Source of the DNA: Chalara sp. BL73
Taxonomy: Eukaryota; Ascomycota; Leotiomycetes; Helotiales
Direction: 5' to 3'
DNA length: 64,000 bases
NCBI GenBank assembly: GCA_918026815.1
Contig: CAKJVC010000083.1
Location: forward strand, 1-64,000
How positions within the stretch are numbered: the stretch's first letter is position 1; each line of letters begins with the position of its first letter. This document shows positions 53,397 to 64,000 of this stretch, in pieces. The translations under genes were made by a program, and so were the position numbers. A model generated the notes under the pieces. That model worked only from the letters and a program-made list of their open reading frames with translations. It did no database searches and was not told the DNA's origin.

Positions 53397-55577
53397 ATGG
53401 ATGTTGCTGGTCTTGCAATCAGTATCGCGGCCCTCTACACGACATGCCGAGACTGTTACAATTTCTTCACCACTGTGAAAACAGCTGAGGCAGAATCTTT
53501 AGCTCACCTGCGCGAATTAGAGATTCAGCAGTCAATTCTCAAAGCCTGGGGCTTCCATTGGCAGATTCAAAATGAAGACGGCAGCGAGCCGGAACACTCT
53601 GATCACACTAGACGAAAGCGGACCAAACTTCACGAGTACCTCTTGAGCAACCGATTCAAGGCCGAAGGCGTCTTCAGCATACTTTCTGCTCTTGCCGATA
53701 CACTGTCCAACCAGGAGAAACTCATCAAGCGCTATGGCATCCAGCTCCAACCTGTCCAGGCCATCCAAGATGGATCGCAGTCGACCAATAACGTCCAGTT
53801 GACCATCCCGAACACTACAATTGAGGATGTCAAGCCGGTGATTAGTGAAATCAAGAACCGTCTCTCCGTGCTTAATAAGTTTAAATGGGCTTTGAAAGAC
53901 AGGAACAACTTCAAGAAACTTATCGCTGAGTTGAGAGCTCATAGCGAATCGCTCTATCGTCTTTGTCCCGAAAACGCATTCGAGTCAATGAACATCTATC
54001 TCACTATGGAATGCTTGGCCAGGCAGGAGTCGCCAGCAGGTCTGAAGTGGACTTCAAGACTCGCAATTCGGCAAGCAGAAGTCGACGGAGAGTCGTCAGT
54101 GCGGGAAGGCTACGAATTGCTGGCTTCAGCAGCCACTTTGAAAGCATCAGTTAATGAAAACAGAGGCGGGGAGCAAGAGGATGACAGGACTCTCACCAGC
54201 GTTGACGAAAAGCAACGTGAGATGTGGTATTTAGGAAAGGGCCTTGCCCTATTCGAAGAGCAAGTCGTTTACGTGGAAATGCGAGACTACCGCGGACCGC
54301 CGCTAGAACTCACTCCAGAGCAGAAACAGCAAATGAAGCGTCGTCGAAACCGGGCGCGCTTCTTGAAATCACTATCAACGGATGGCATGACGATGCGCCA
54401 TTACACCAAGGCTGGTATGGACCAGATCTACGAATACAACAGCAGCGATGAGGCCGAAGAAGATGTCGAACCGATCGAGGTGGTCAGACCAGCCGATCCC
54501 AAGTTTCGCGCTCTCATCAGGAACTTCTTCAACACCTTTCAAGGCGCGAACATGAGGGAAAGCGTCTATGGTTTGGATATCGCCGGTATGATTGACCACA
54601 CAGAAGGCGAGCACAAGGGTCATTGCAGCATTCTCTACAAGCTCCCCGGCACGATTGGCGTTCAGAGTCGTGAGCGGCCTGCGGAAAACCTGATGCTTCG
54701 CGCACCTGTAACGCTGCAGTCACTCCTTGGAACCAAGCTGAAACAAGGCATCCGATCTACGCTCGGTGCGCGTTTCGAGCTGGCTAGAAAGCTTGTGCGT
54801 GCCGTTTGCCTGCTTCACTCCAGCGGATGGTTGCACAAAAACATACGCGCAGAGTCAGTGATGTTCTTTCCCGAACATGTGAGTGCACTCCAGGAGGATC
54901 GATACGAGATCAAAATCGAGATCGATGTCTCAAAGCCTATTCTGATGGGCTACATCTTCTCACGGCCGGACGATGTCATTATCCGAATGAATCCGCCATC
55001 TGTGCCACAAACAGAACAACGCATTGGGTCCAGACGCTTGCCTGAACTTGACGACAGTGGCACTGTGATGTGGGATGACCCGATGGACGAGAGAGCAAAG
55101 AAGAGACGTAGAACGGGAACTCCTCGAGCTGACAGCATATACGGTCGCAACATGCTAGGGAAGGTAGCCGTGCCCGAGCAGACGAAAGAGACAAACATTA
55201 GTGGCTTCACGCTTGACTATTATCAGCATCCTGCGAAGCACGCAGACCCAAAGCGCCTGTACCGTCACGCATATGATGTGTACTCTCTCGGTATTCTTCT
55301 ACTTGAAGTCGGGCTATGGGAGAAACTGAAGAACTACGAGGAGTCACGCTCGGGATACAATAAAAATCCCGGTTATGACGAAGAGGATCATTATGAGCGA
55401 AGACGATGGATTTGTCGAGAGTATCTTGATCGCCTAAGATGGGCATGTGGAGACACTTATGCGGACGTTGTGCTCAGTTGCCTCATGATTGATAGCAGCG
55501 ATGACGAAGTGGCGAAGGCGAGCGAGAGGGAGCTTTGTGCTAGAATTGTAGCTGACTTAGTGGGCTGTCAAGCTTAG
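53397..55577 (+). CDS. HeLo-domain plus kinase-like protein (MLKL-like architecture)
   Basis: Intronless 726-residue ORF, no lesions. Residues about 1-190 resemble the HeLo/HeLo-like domain (MDVAGLAISIAALYTTCRDC at the start, as in HET-S/HELLP-type helical bundles whose N-terminal helix inserts into membranes). Residues about 330-725 are a protein-kinase-like domain (RFELARKLVRAVCLLHSSGW, APVTLQSLLGTKLKQG, YDVYSLGILLLEVGLWEKL). The catalytic loop is HKN where active kinases have HRD, and no clear DFG follows, so a pseudokinase is likely. By family analogy the bundle executes membrane-directed cell death and the kinase-like part regulates it. No NLR gene with a matching signal was seen next door; the nearest HET gene is at 57135. 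Confidence 0.75.
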   Translation: MDVAGLAISIAALYTTCRDCYNFFTTVKTAEAESLAHLRELEIQQSILKAWGFHWQIQNEDGSEPEHSDHTRRKRTKLHEYLLSNRFKAEGVFSILSALADTLSNQEKLIKRYGIQLQPVQAIQDGSQSTNNVQLTIPNTTIEDVKPVISEIKNRLSVLNKFKWALKDRNNFKKLIAELRAHSESLYRLCPENAFESMNIYLTMECLARQESPAGLKWTSRLAIRQAEVDGESSVREGYELLASAATLKASVNENRGGEQEDDRTLTSVDEKQREMWYLGKGLALFEEQVVYVEMRDYRGPPLELTPEQKQQMKRRRNRARFLKSLSTDGMTMRHYTKAGMDQIYEYNSSDEAEEDVEPIEVVRPADPKFRALIRNFFNTFQGANMRESVYGLDIAGMIDHTEGEHKGHCSILYKLPGTIGVQSRERPAENLMLRAPVTLQSLLGTKLKQGIRSTLGARFELARKLVRAVCLLHSSGWLHKNIRAESVMFFPEHVSALQEDRYEIKIEIDVSKPILMGYIFSRPDDVIIRMNPPSVPQTEQRIGSRRLPELDDSGTVMWDDPMDERAKKRRRTGTPRADSIYGRNMLGKVAVPEQTKETNISGFTLDYYQHPAKHADPKRLYRHAYDVYSLGILLLEVGLWEKLKNYEESRSGYNKNPGYDEEDHYERRRWICREYLDRLRWACGDTYADVVLSCLMIDSSDDEVAKASERELCARIVADLVGCQA

Positions 55578-55748
55578 TTCTAGTCTTCCAAAAATGTACG
55601 TTGCGGTATGTAGAGTGTATCTGCATAACATGAAACTCACGCAAGCGCCTTGGCCAGACTATTGATTTCTGAAACAAAAGGTACCAACAGCCAAGTGCTC
55701 GGTAGGGACTTTCTGTTTTCGCCCATTTGGGAAAAGCCTCAGAGGTAA

Positions 55749-56011
55749 TGTCACGATCCCAATACAGGCGCCAGTGACTGTCACGGCCCTGGCCCTATCT
55801 CGCTTAGAGCCCCTTGGGGCTCGGCCCCCGACACCACAGGACCCCACTTACACTGGCCGCTGGCCGGTCTACTGTATATAAAGAGCTGCTTTCCTTCCCT
55901 TCTCCTATCTGTAGCTTGTTCTCTTCGTTATAACAATTGACAGCCGTTCACACTTTTGAGCCCCTCCTGAGATCTACGGATCGAGATCCCTGCTCGCCTT
56001 GAGTTGTTACA
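55749..56011 (+). repeat. Family C LTR end (inverted) joined to a family A solo LTR
   Basis: 55749-55777 is the complement of the right end of the 33088 element (TGTCACGATCCCAATACAGG...). A family A LTR follows at 55779-56011 (TGTCACGGCCCTGGCCCTAT ... GAGTTGTTACA). Flanks of the latter do not match, so a rearrangement or second insertion is likely. Confidence 0.75.
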
Positions 56012-56347
56012 AGCTCTGTAAAGTTATGCAGCAAAGTAGCTGCCGAGTAACTTACTGCACGGATCAAAGTAGGCCAGTCGTCTTGAAAAGCATTAGCAAA
56101 AGGGTGAAAACGCTGGTCAATCCACTAGTTGGCGTTTGCGGTCTGGCCATCTGTCTGAAAGTAGTATGCTGTCGAAAGCTTAAACTTAGTGCCTAGTAGT
56201 CGGCGGAACTTATGTGTCAGAAATAGGGTCTATTAGGCAGGGAATCAATTAGAGGATCTGTGGGGGTATCACGGCGATGGGATACGGGCTTGCAGGAGCG
56301 TTACGTGGTGATGATATTTTCTACAATTACGGCTGTAATCTGTGTGT

Positions 56348-56575
56348 GTGTGAGGTGCTGGTCCTAGAGATTACGTGCATGCCACACTGTCATTCATTGA
56401 CAATGTCGCGCCACAACCGCGAACGCTCATTAGGTCTCAGGAAGAGGGACTCAAAGGTGTGGACGTCTATCAATTGTTATAGCGAAGAGAACAAACTACA
56501 GACAGCAGAAGGGAAGGAAAGCAGTGCTTTATATACAGGAGGCTGGCCAGTGGCCAGTGTAAGCGAGAGCCAATT
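56348..56575 (-). repeat. LTR mosaic (family C start and inverted partial family A)
   Basis: 56355 onwards matches the start of the 33088 element (GGTCCTAGAGATTACGTGC). From about 56450 the sequence is complementary to family A (AACAAACTACAGACAGCAGA with CTTTATATACAGGAGGC). Confidence 0.6.
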
Positions 56576-57134
56576 AGGCCGCGTATGCCGCCCTCTATGC
56601 CTACGCTTCGTGCCACTGGCCTTTGTTTTGTTTTTTTTTTGTTTTTTTTTGCGAAGTGCCTGTGGAGATTCGCGCTCTTTGCTGTGTTCATATTGAGAGA
56701 CTTGAGGAAGGGCCTGCGTCCTAATCATCTCGGGGCGCTGATTCTTGCAGGCGCAGTGGTCGCGGGGCGAGGCTGTGGGGATGGTGGAGGCTTTCCAGAC
56801 ATTCGGGTTGCGTGCTTGGGGAAGGCTGACGCCAATTAATGCACAGGTTTTCGTAGTGATGTTGATTGGTGGGAGTTTGCTTTTAGCGGTGGACTTTGTG
56901 CTGTACATGATCGTTGCGCTGTTGGGAATATTGTGAGCATCATTGGCACCACCATATACGCCTGTATCTTGATGCAATACTGTAGTATGCGAAAAGAAAG
57001 TCATAGACGAAGGGTGTAGTGTTGACTCGATCGCAAGCACGTGGGAATGTCTCGGGGCTTGCATTACACACACAGCCTCACTTGCTTGCCTCCAAGCTCA
57101 CTCTCCATTCCAGTCATCGGGAGAGTCGAGCAAA

Positions 57135-59075
57135 ATGTCGTCAGAACTTTCGCTCTCCATCGCGGCTCCACCTTATACCTACTCCCCACTCACGGACGAA
57201 GACGAAATCCGGCTCCTTCGCCTCCAATCCAGCAGTGCCTCATCTGAGATAGCCTGCACAGTCGAACATGTCAAATTTAGAAGTGATCCGTATTATGAGG
57301 CCTTATCTTATGTCTGGGGCGATGCAGCGACTAGTCGGACAATTCTTCTCGACGGCGCTAAGTTCGAAGTGGGGAAAAACCTCGCATCCGCGCTCAAACA
57401 TTTGCGTTTGGAAGACAGTGAGAGGGTGATTTGGATTGATGCGTTATGCATTCAGCAGCAGAATTTCCACGAGAGAAATCATCAAGTTACTCAAATGGGG
57501 CGAATATATCAACAGGCATCCAAGGTCCTTGTTTGGCTTGGCGAGTCCGATCGTCTTAGTCGAATAGGCTTCGAGGTTCTGTCATCGCCACAGGCTTGGA
57601 GCGAAGTATTTGGAAGCTACTACAGTTTTCCGGGCCCAAATATCAAAACAGTATATGCAATGTGGTCATTGCTTATACGGCCCTACTGGAAATGGCTGTG
57701 GATCATTCAGGAATTCTTGTTGGCTCAAAACTATGAGCTAATATGCGGCGAAGATCGTTGCGACGGATCGCTGTTCACTTCATTTATGAAGTGGCTTCAC
57801 TCTGTTCCTTCCAGTTCCTACATCAAAGTGCTCATGAGAGATGGGAGACTGAACTTGGGTCAGGCCTTCCGTCAAAGTACATTCACTGAAAGCGAAGAGA
57901 GAAATTACTTATCCGGCGAGCATTCCGCCGCGCCATGTGTAAGCTTATTCAATTCGGCAAGTGGGAACTACTCCTTCTGGGACACGCCTGAGCCTCTCTT
58001 TGTCCTTGTAAAGCGATACGAGGAAGCTGAATGCGCAGTTCAACTTGATAGAGTCTTCGGCTTACGTAGCTTGGCTGCCGCATGTTGTCAACAAGCCATC
58101 AACGTTGACTATACCATGGAGCGGAGCCAAATCTATTTCGACCTACTCAATTACCAACACTTAGATCATCGACCGGAACCAGAAACGGCAGAATGCGTCA
58201 TTTCTTACTATCATTCGCTTTTCGCTCAAGACCAGTTACCCCTACCAAGATCTGTGAGCACCGTTGGTAAAGGTGCTCTACTATATTCTAGGAGCACCTT
58301 CAGCTTCCCCCCTGACGTCAAAATCTCCGTCGAAGGCTTCTACCGAGGTCGAATCTGTTACACTTGCTCGTTGCACCAAGATTCTTGTCCAGATGGAATA
58401 CCCGACGAAGTGGACCTTACCATTCCACTCCAGAGGCAAATTGATTACTTACACAGCATATTTGACTTCGATGATGAGTACGGCGATTATGACCCTTACG
58501 AATTTATAACAAAAGAGCACGATCGTGTGGCAGCATGCATCACGAATCCAAGACCATCACTTAATTGCTCTTCTGGTTTCCAAAAAATGGGCGTCGCCAG
58601 CAACAGAGAACAGGTCAAGTGGAATCATTGGACTATTCTATTCCTTGACATTTGGCGCGCGGCCTATGACAAGATCCAGACTAGGCCGGGAGTTGAAATT
58701 CAATTGGCTTTGGAGGAAAACGGACTCGTCCTTTTTGTTGAAAAAGACGTACAAGTTGGCGATTGTGTGTATCAGTTTCGAGACTCAAATGTGATTGGTA
58801 TAGTCTCAATGGCTACTTCACATGAGCGCAAGAGCAGTCAGTGGCCATCAAGGAAAATTAGTAGCAGAGCCATCAACTTTTTGAATCAGCCATACGCTGC
58901 GGCAGCAACGATTTGCGGCGGTATCATCAGTGCAGATACATTCGACTCTGCAAGCCCAGAAGTAAAGCATGCTTTCAACATCGGACCAGAAGATCTCCGG
59001 ACTTTGACAAGAGCATCGGACTTCACCGACTCAGTGCATGCGCAATGGCGATGGGCGAGCACTAGTGACGTATAG
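57135..59075 (+). CDS. HET (heterokaryon incompatibility) domain protein
   Basis: Intact 646-residue ORF without introns, starting ATG 57135 (MSSELSLSIAAPPYTYSPLT). The HET domain occupies residues about 50-200: YYEALSYVWGDAATSRTILL, KNLASALKHLR, VIWIDALCIQQQNFHERNHQ, QMGRIYQQASKVLVWLGE. The remaining 430 residues have no recognised repeat or domain. HET proteins are TIR-related and can trigger cell death in incompatible fusions. Unlike the HNWD gene at 28.7 kb it shows no stops or frameshifts. Confidence 0.92.
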   Translation: MSSELSLSIAAPPYTYSPLTDEDEIRLLRLQSSSASSEIACTVEHVKFRSDPYYEALSYVWGDAATSRTILLDGAKFEVGKNLASALKHLRLEDSERVIWIDALCIQQQNFHERNHQVTQMGRIYQQASKVLVWLGESDRLSRIGFEVLSSPQAWSEVFGSYYSFPGPNIKTVYAMWSLLIRPYWKWLWIIQEFLLAQNYELICGEDRCDGSLFTSFMKWLHSVPSSSYIKVLMRDGRLNLGQAFRQSTFTESEERNYLSGEHSAAPCVSLFNSASGNYSFWDTPEPLFVLVKRYEEAECAVQLDRVFGLRSLAAACCQQAINVDYTMERSQIYFDLLNYQHLDHRPEPETAECVISYYHSLFAQDQLPLPRSVSTVGKGALLYSRSTFSFPPDVKISVEGFYRGRICYTCSLHQDSCPDGIPDEVDLTIPLQRQIDYLHSIFDFDDEYGDYDPYEFITKEHDRVAACITNPRPSLNCSSGFQKMGVASNREQVKWNHWTILFLDIWRAAYDKIQTRPGVEIQLALEENGLVLFVEKDVQVGDCVYQFRDSNVIGIVSMATSHERKSSQWPSRKISSRAINFLNQPYAAAATICGGIISADTFDSASPEVKHAFNIGPEDLRTLTRASDFTDSVHAQWRWASTSDV

Positions 59076-60039
59076 GAGGCAGGATGGCGCATAAGATACG
59101 GAAGGTAGCAATAAGTCAAATATATAGGGGAGGAAAGGAGGAATCGTACTGACTAAAGAAGGAGCTATCTATGAGCCTGAATCTGCCCTGGTTAAGCAAT
59201 TGGCATCATTCCGCCGCACGTGGCCATGACCAGAGGAGATGCTAGATCGCGTCAGCCACAGTCCTAAATAGCCACAAGCCTGGCAAATAATTACCCAAAT
59301 CAACTTACGTCGTAATTGTTACGATAAATGCGGGGTCAGTTTGCATTAACAAATAACGGTTAGCCGCTTTGATTGCAGGTATCGAGTGGGGTGCCGACAC
59401 TGCCTGAACTTTGCATGCTGCAGCAGCCACAAGGCTAATGGCGATTCCTTGCATGGTCTTAGGGCTCTAAAGCTTAGATTAGACCCTTTTATGGGCATTA
59501 GGAGTAACAAGAGTTCAATAGTGGAGCTGTGGTGAAGGAACTTAATTTTGTTGTACATTTGGACCTTCCGCACATTAGGCGGAAGGCGACAATAACAATA
59601 TAATTTTCTACTGGGAGGGGTTAGGAGTGTTTACGAACTGTATAAAGATACGGGAGATTTTAATGCGTGCACAGAGTTTAAATTGCTTAAAGTCAAGGTA
59701 CCGAGTCTTTTTTCCGGCACGCAGGGGGTTCCGGCACGCAGGGATAGACGTTAATATTTAAGCAATAAACTATTTAGACGTGGCATGTGTGATTGGTCGG
59801 TTCGTAGTGGTACAGTGAGATCGTTCACTTCTTTGCGCGCTATAACGCTACGTGAAAGACAGAACTCAGTAATATAAGTAAGGCTGGGCATACAGGTTGC
59901 TTGTTTTACTATGTAAGCTTTCCGCAACGAACGCTATAAGTTAGCCGGATTTCCCCTGTGCTAGCCGTGTTCCAGTTCAAACCCTGATAGGCATCGACAC
60001 CTACTAGCGGCTGTTAGATTATCAAACCAAGACCAACCC
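59076..60039. other. Intergenic, nothing recognised
   Basis: No ORF or repeat supported over 1 kb. Confidence 0.3.
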
Positions 60040-61519
60040 CTACTCCTCCACATCTCCAAAAAGCCAAAGGTCTTCTAATAGTTCAGAGGGCGACGCTCTC
60101 GATTCTGGCGTCCACCTGACCATTTTGCGGACAAAGTCGAGGAAACCTTTCTTACTGGAAACCTCGAGATTCCTTTCAGAATCTTCCCAAAACACTGATA
60201 GGACAGAATTCAGACACTTCCAGTTGCCTGTCGTATGTATATTAGGTTAGCGGATGCACATTTTTGGAATCAAGTACTTACCTCTGTCATCGAAGTAAAC
60301 GGAGCCGCAGCCGCTTCGCTGGAGGATCTCGAGGGAAGAGGTCCTAAAAGACCAACTATATTAGCAAGGTGGAAGCGGTTCTAATACTTGCCAGTCTCGG
60401 GGTCAAGCCTATCGAACATGCGTCTGTTCTCAAACATGTCCCAGACTTAGAGGCTCTTATTAGTTTCGTGCTATTAGCTACATGCAGGAAATCTTGCACC
60501 ATGACTCCGACGTTCCACATATCTATCCACAGCATAGCCCCAGGGCATCTCTGGAATGACTTCGGGAGCCCGGTAAGAATCCGGCTGGATTCATGGCAGT
60601 GCTCGATCTGTCCATTCCGAGCGAAGGAGAAGTCATATAAGATCGGGCGGCCAAACTTTGTTGGAATACCGAAGTTTGCGCTTTTGTAGAGATTGTACCC
60701 ATTGATACTTTTGTAGAGGCTCGATGCCGCGATTTCTTTTGTGTCCAGCTGTCCCACGATAAATAAATCGACTAAACCCAGCAAGATATTCTCTTCTTTT
60801 ATATCTGGCATTTTGTCAATGTTTTCCAAGGCATAGTGAGAGAAGCGACCTGATCTGTGTGGATGATATGGCACTCTCTATGCAAGAAATCTAGTGCGAG
60901 CAGCAAATGAATCAAAATTTGCTTGAGCATTGCTTCGGGCAGTTTACGATCTGGGCGAGTATACCGGAGGCTCAATATATTGTTGGAAAAAACTTCGTGA
61001 ACCAAACATTGATGAGGATTCCTTGCTTTGCTCATAACAAAAAAGGAATCCTGAATAGTGCGAACATACATCTTGCCAGGATGGTCGGGGTTCCCCGCGG
61101 TGCTGAGATGTTTGCAAATAGCAGTTTCGTTGTTAATCTCATTCTCTGCAACCAAATCATGAGCGTAAATCTTCAGTGCGGCATATTTATTCGTGCTGGT
61201 ATATCCGGTCAATGCTATGCTTTACTTCACGCCGTCTGAGCTTCACTCACGCCAGGTTACGACAGCACTATATCGTGCTTGCTGATCCGAAGCCAAGTTT
61301 TGCCACGACCTTATATTTTACATTGATGACTTCGCCCAAGGTCATCGGATAGAACTTTTCGAAGCCCACTTCCCTCTCTTCTTTAAACGGGGTCGCCGAG
61401 GATGACATATGGCGCGATGTAATGCGGCCTGCGCGACATAAGCAGGAGAACGAAATAAGGCGAGATCTATCCAAGACTGACGTTCGCAGCTGCAAGAATA
61501 TACGGGGACGAGAAAACAT
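60040..61519 (-). pseudogene. SRPK-like serine/threonine kinase, several lesions
   Basis: ATG 61519-61517 ([14 protein letters not shown]) with a mitochondrial-looking leader, then [20 protein letters not shown], glycine loop LGFGSAST and VAIK-equivalent KYAALKIYA after a 55-nt intron. The catalytic loop is HTD-IKEENIL, split by an intron; SRPKs use HTDIKxENIL. Further exons carry FLDFVRKMVRWTPESR and the stop at 60042-60040. Lesions: TAG where a conserved Trp follows the glycine loop, a donor site reading AT instead of GT at 60854, a one- and a two-base loss bracketing the APE-motif region near 60575, TAG at KYxNRF, and DFS for DFG. Not expected to be functional. Confidence 0.75.
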
Positions 61520-62226
61520 GGATGCCGAAGCTTTCTGGTCTACAGGTAAGTAATAGCGAAGGTGGCTAGCCAGGGGCAACTTCGGATAGGTAACCGCTGC
61601 ACTTAATAATTGTGCAGCCCAAATACAATTTAAGCCCGCGGACCAGCCCAGTCGTTGGTCAGTAGATACAGCGCAGTGCGGCAGCCGGTGGTAAGGAGAA
61701 CCAGGAAGCGCCAGTCCCCTAATGCGCCCCTTAGGCGTGATCAATCAATTCATCCGCTGCCTCATCACTCGCAGATCTGCGCATCAAAGCGGCCTCAGAA
61801 TATATGCAGATCATTGCTCCTTGCGGTTCTAGAGAGAATTACACTAGCTAAATGCTGCCATAGGATCATGGTCCAAGATTCCTGGCAAACTCATTCGAGA
61901 GCCATGAGCCATCCGTCTTTCGATATCTGGCTGGTGGTACTGTGAACAACCTCTGGCCGCAGAGTTTTGTCCGTCTTATATGTAGGTATATCTTTACGAG
62001 CCTGTTATATCGCAGGTAGTCAAGTCGGCGGAAGGCTACGAAGCATTTATCGCCACAGGCTGTGAAGGCTTCAAGTTATTTAAACTTGGACATTTCCCTA
62101 ATAAGCCAGACCTCATCAATCGTTATCCTCATTCAACCTCATCCGTAATTACGCTCATTCATATATCGTTCCTTTCAATATCCCATCTAAAACCACGTCC
62201 CCCACGTCCTACACGCCCTCTACACT
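61520..62226. other. Intergenic between divergent kinase pseudogenes
   Basis: No feature besides promoter-like CT-rich sequence near 62100-62220. Confidence 0.3.
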
Positions 62227-64000
62227 ATGCCCGGCCCAATCAAGTCCTCATTAGCCATCAAGGTGTCTGCCTTCCAAAAAAGCACTGAAACAACAACCGC
62301 TTCTAGAGAAATGATCAATGCTATTTCGATTTCAATAAAGACACTGGGGAGCTTTTCCTCCATGGCATATCCGAGAATAATAATACGGAACTCTTCGACG
62401 TGGACGAGGAAGGGAACCCAGCCGTCGCCAGATATGGAAGACCCCTCGGCAATGCGTCGTAGTACTCAGTTGTAATCCCTACTGCCACCCCGACAAACGC
62501 CACCACATTTAGATCTTCCGAATCGGCGACGCTGAGTTCCACCTAATACATCGAGGACCAGGCGATCAAGTTGAGGCCGCATTCGCGGAGGAGAGGCTGG
62601 CGTTCGCTGGCCAGCCTGACCCTGAGCGAACGTACGAAGGGACATGCAGCAACTCATTAATTTGGGCATGCAATCTCTGCAATCCGAAGCATTGACGACT
62701 ACCTACAAGCCTTCACCAACAGCCACCTCTAACCCCCATAATACTCGGTTCAAAACCACACTCGAACCTGAAAAAGACGAAGTGATCCGATATACGAAGC
62801 TTGGGCGGCTTGGAAAAGGGGGACAGGGTGAAGTACACAAGGTTGTCAGTATGTATAATGGAAACTACTATGCCTGCAAAACCGTCGCTGTAAAGGCGGA
62901 GGTGCCGGAACGGAGGATATATTCGGAGAGGGATTTCAGGGCAAGAGTTGAAATAGAAGTGAACTTGGTCAAGCAAGTAAAGCATCATGTGAGCTTCTTA
63001 TTCTTGCTGTCTGCTGGCCTCACGCTGATTGAATCAGGGCAATATTGTACCATAGACATACACAGGGATTCGAGACTGGCGAGAATATCGAAATCTTTAT
63101 GCCGGTTTATGACGGCAACCTCTATTAATTGATGGAGCTATATAGAAATGAAGGGCCAGCGACGGTACGGGCTATAACCGACAGGATGCTCTACCAGACC
63201 TTGGGCGCCCTGGATTTCGTCAACACATCCAATCCGCAAATTATCTATCAAGACATAAAGCCTGCGAACATCTTCTACCAAAGCGGAAAGTTCCTCTTGA
63301 CGGACTTCGGCATCGCAAAGTCTGTCGACACATCAAGGACTATAGCTGGATCGAAGCGGTATGCGGCACTTGGGGTTTGGCAGAACGGTAAGCAGACGCC
63401 AGAGGTCGACATATACGGGCCCGGGATAACCGTCGTGAAGTGTTTGGGGGAACTCCCAGCTGAAGCAGGGGGGAGGGGATTACATGGCAGCACTGGGAGC
63501 AGTGGCGCGGGCACCCCAGACACTTCTGAGCCAGAATGAATCTCGCATGGCAGCAATGCTCGCCGACGTCGCTAGTCAGCGTCCGACGGCTCATCAGCTC
63601 CTCCAGGACTTCTTCCTTCATCCTCATTGCAAAACGTGCAGACCAATCCTACCCCATCGAGCTTTGGAGTGTCATCACCTCTTACGAATCAGGTAAACAG
63701 AACGACAATGATATACTCCGCAGTACCTACTCCCATAGAATAGACACCAACGGGAGCCACAGCAATTTTTCAGGGGAAACCCTGGCCTACGCAACGAGAT
63801 GAGAGTACGAAACCATCACAGCCAAACCCAGCGGCAGCTCAATCACTGAAAGTGCCTCCTAATCGACAGCCAGGAATCAGGCACAAAGGGTCTGTCAAAT
63901 CTGCAAAGTCTGTAGACGTAAGGCAGAAGAAAGATCACAAGCGCGGAGGATCCTCACAGAACATGCCATCTCAATCCGCAGGGGTACCAAAGCGAATATC
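62227..64000 (+). pseudogene. Fungal serine/threonine protein kinase, degraded, continues past the window
   Basis: ATG 62227 gives an N-terminal part with little homology. Kinase domain from about 62775: IRYTKLGRLGKGGQGEVHKV, YACKTVAVK, then after a 49-nt intron (62988-63036) IEIFMPVYDGNLY, IIYQDIKPANIFY, FLLTDFGIAKSVDTSRTIAG and EVDIYGPGITVVKCLG. An in-frame TAA at about 63126 interrupts NLYxLMEL. The catalytic loop has YQD for HRD. A one-base gain in a G run near 63470 moves the frame to MAALGAVARAPQTLLSQNES and LLQDFF. The downstream part, Ser/Lys-rich, is cut by the window edge. Confidence 0.7.

Larger units (their letters stand above)
55578..57134. other. Intergenic with LTR fragments
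   Basis: Contains solo LTR material at 55749-56011 and 56350-56575. The ORF at 56277-56696 and its antisense (56477-57073) are driven by repeat and low-complexity sequence and were not called genes. The last 150 bp are the likely promoter of the HET gene. Confidence 0.4.

Noticed and set aside
56277..57073. ORFs around 56.5 kb on both strands
   Set aside because: They overlap LTR fragments and T-rich simple sequence, with no domain motifs.
59940..60000. B-box-like sequence GTTCAAACCC
   Set aside because: No cloverleaf could be folded around it.

Overview
The window looks like a filamentous ascomycete (Pezizomycotina) chromosome segment. Genes on both strands carry short (about 40-70 nt) GT-AG introns. 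The families are typical of these fungi: HET, NACHT/WD40, NB-ARC/TPR and PNP/NACHT/ankyrin NLR-like proteins, FunK1 kinases, NmrA-like and SDR enzymes, and a small secreted cysteine-rich protein. Solo LTRs and MITEs are scattered throughout, and many stop codons can be explained by C:G-to-T:A transitions, as left by repeat-induced point mutation (RIP). No rRNA, tRNA or CRISPR was recognised. The exact species cannot be named from the sequence.

1-20 kb is an enzyme-rich stretch. It holds two divergent NmrA-like genes broken by single-base shifts and one intact relative at 13.9 kb, two intact SDRs, two tautomerase genes (both broken), a GH3 beta-glucosidase C-terminal relic, an old-yellow-enzyme relic and an intact alpha/beta hydrolase. 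A metallo-beta-lactamase-fold gene is cut by a full-length Fot1/pogo-type transposon (7906-9742) with perfect TA target duplications. A solo LTR, two MITEs or hairpins, a LINE relic and a 10-cysteine secreted protein gene follow.

20-28 kb holds a TA-flanked MITE, a gene with PD-(D/E)xK nuclease-like motifs, an intact TPR-SET protein whose start codon lies 17 bp after a repeat insertion, and a two-finger C2H2 protein.

28-49 kb is a self/non-self recognition (NLR) neighbourhood. It contains a HET-NACHT-WD40 gene (HNWD, het-e/het-d/het-r-like) with three in-frame stops but six near-identical WD repeats, an NB-ARC-TPR gene with many -1 shifts, an amidase with one internal stop, a FunK1 kinase pseudogene, and a PNP-NACHT-ankyrin gene whose NACHT exon is interrupted by a 182-bp repeat. 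49-53 kb is mostly solo LTRs. 53-59 kb holds two intact genes: a HeLo-domain plus kinase-like protein (architecture like animal and plant MLKL and its fungal relatives) and a HET-domain protein. 60-64 kb holds a decayed SRPK-like kinase and a decayed serine/threonine kinase that reaches the window edge.

The most novel item is a family of 170-187 bp TG...CA elements. There are five copies (22.3, 22.8, 36.9, 38.9 and 45.8 kb), four with perfect and one with 4/5 matching 5-bp target duplications. One sits in a coding exon, one supplies a stop codon, and two lie just upstream of genes. A second theme is that most broken genes were broken by one-base losses in short homopolymers, while about 17 kb of other coding sequence is intact.
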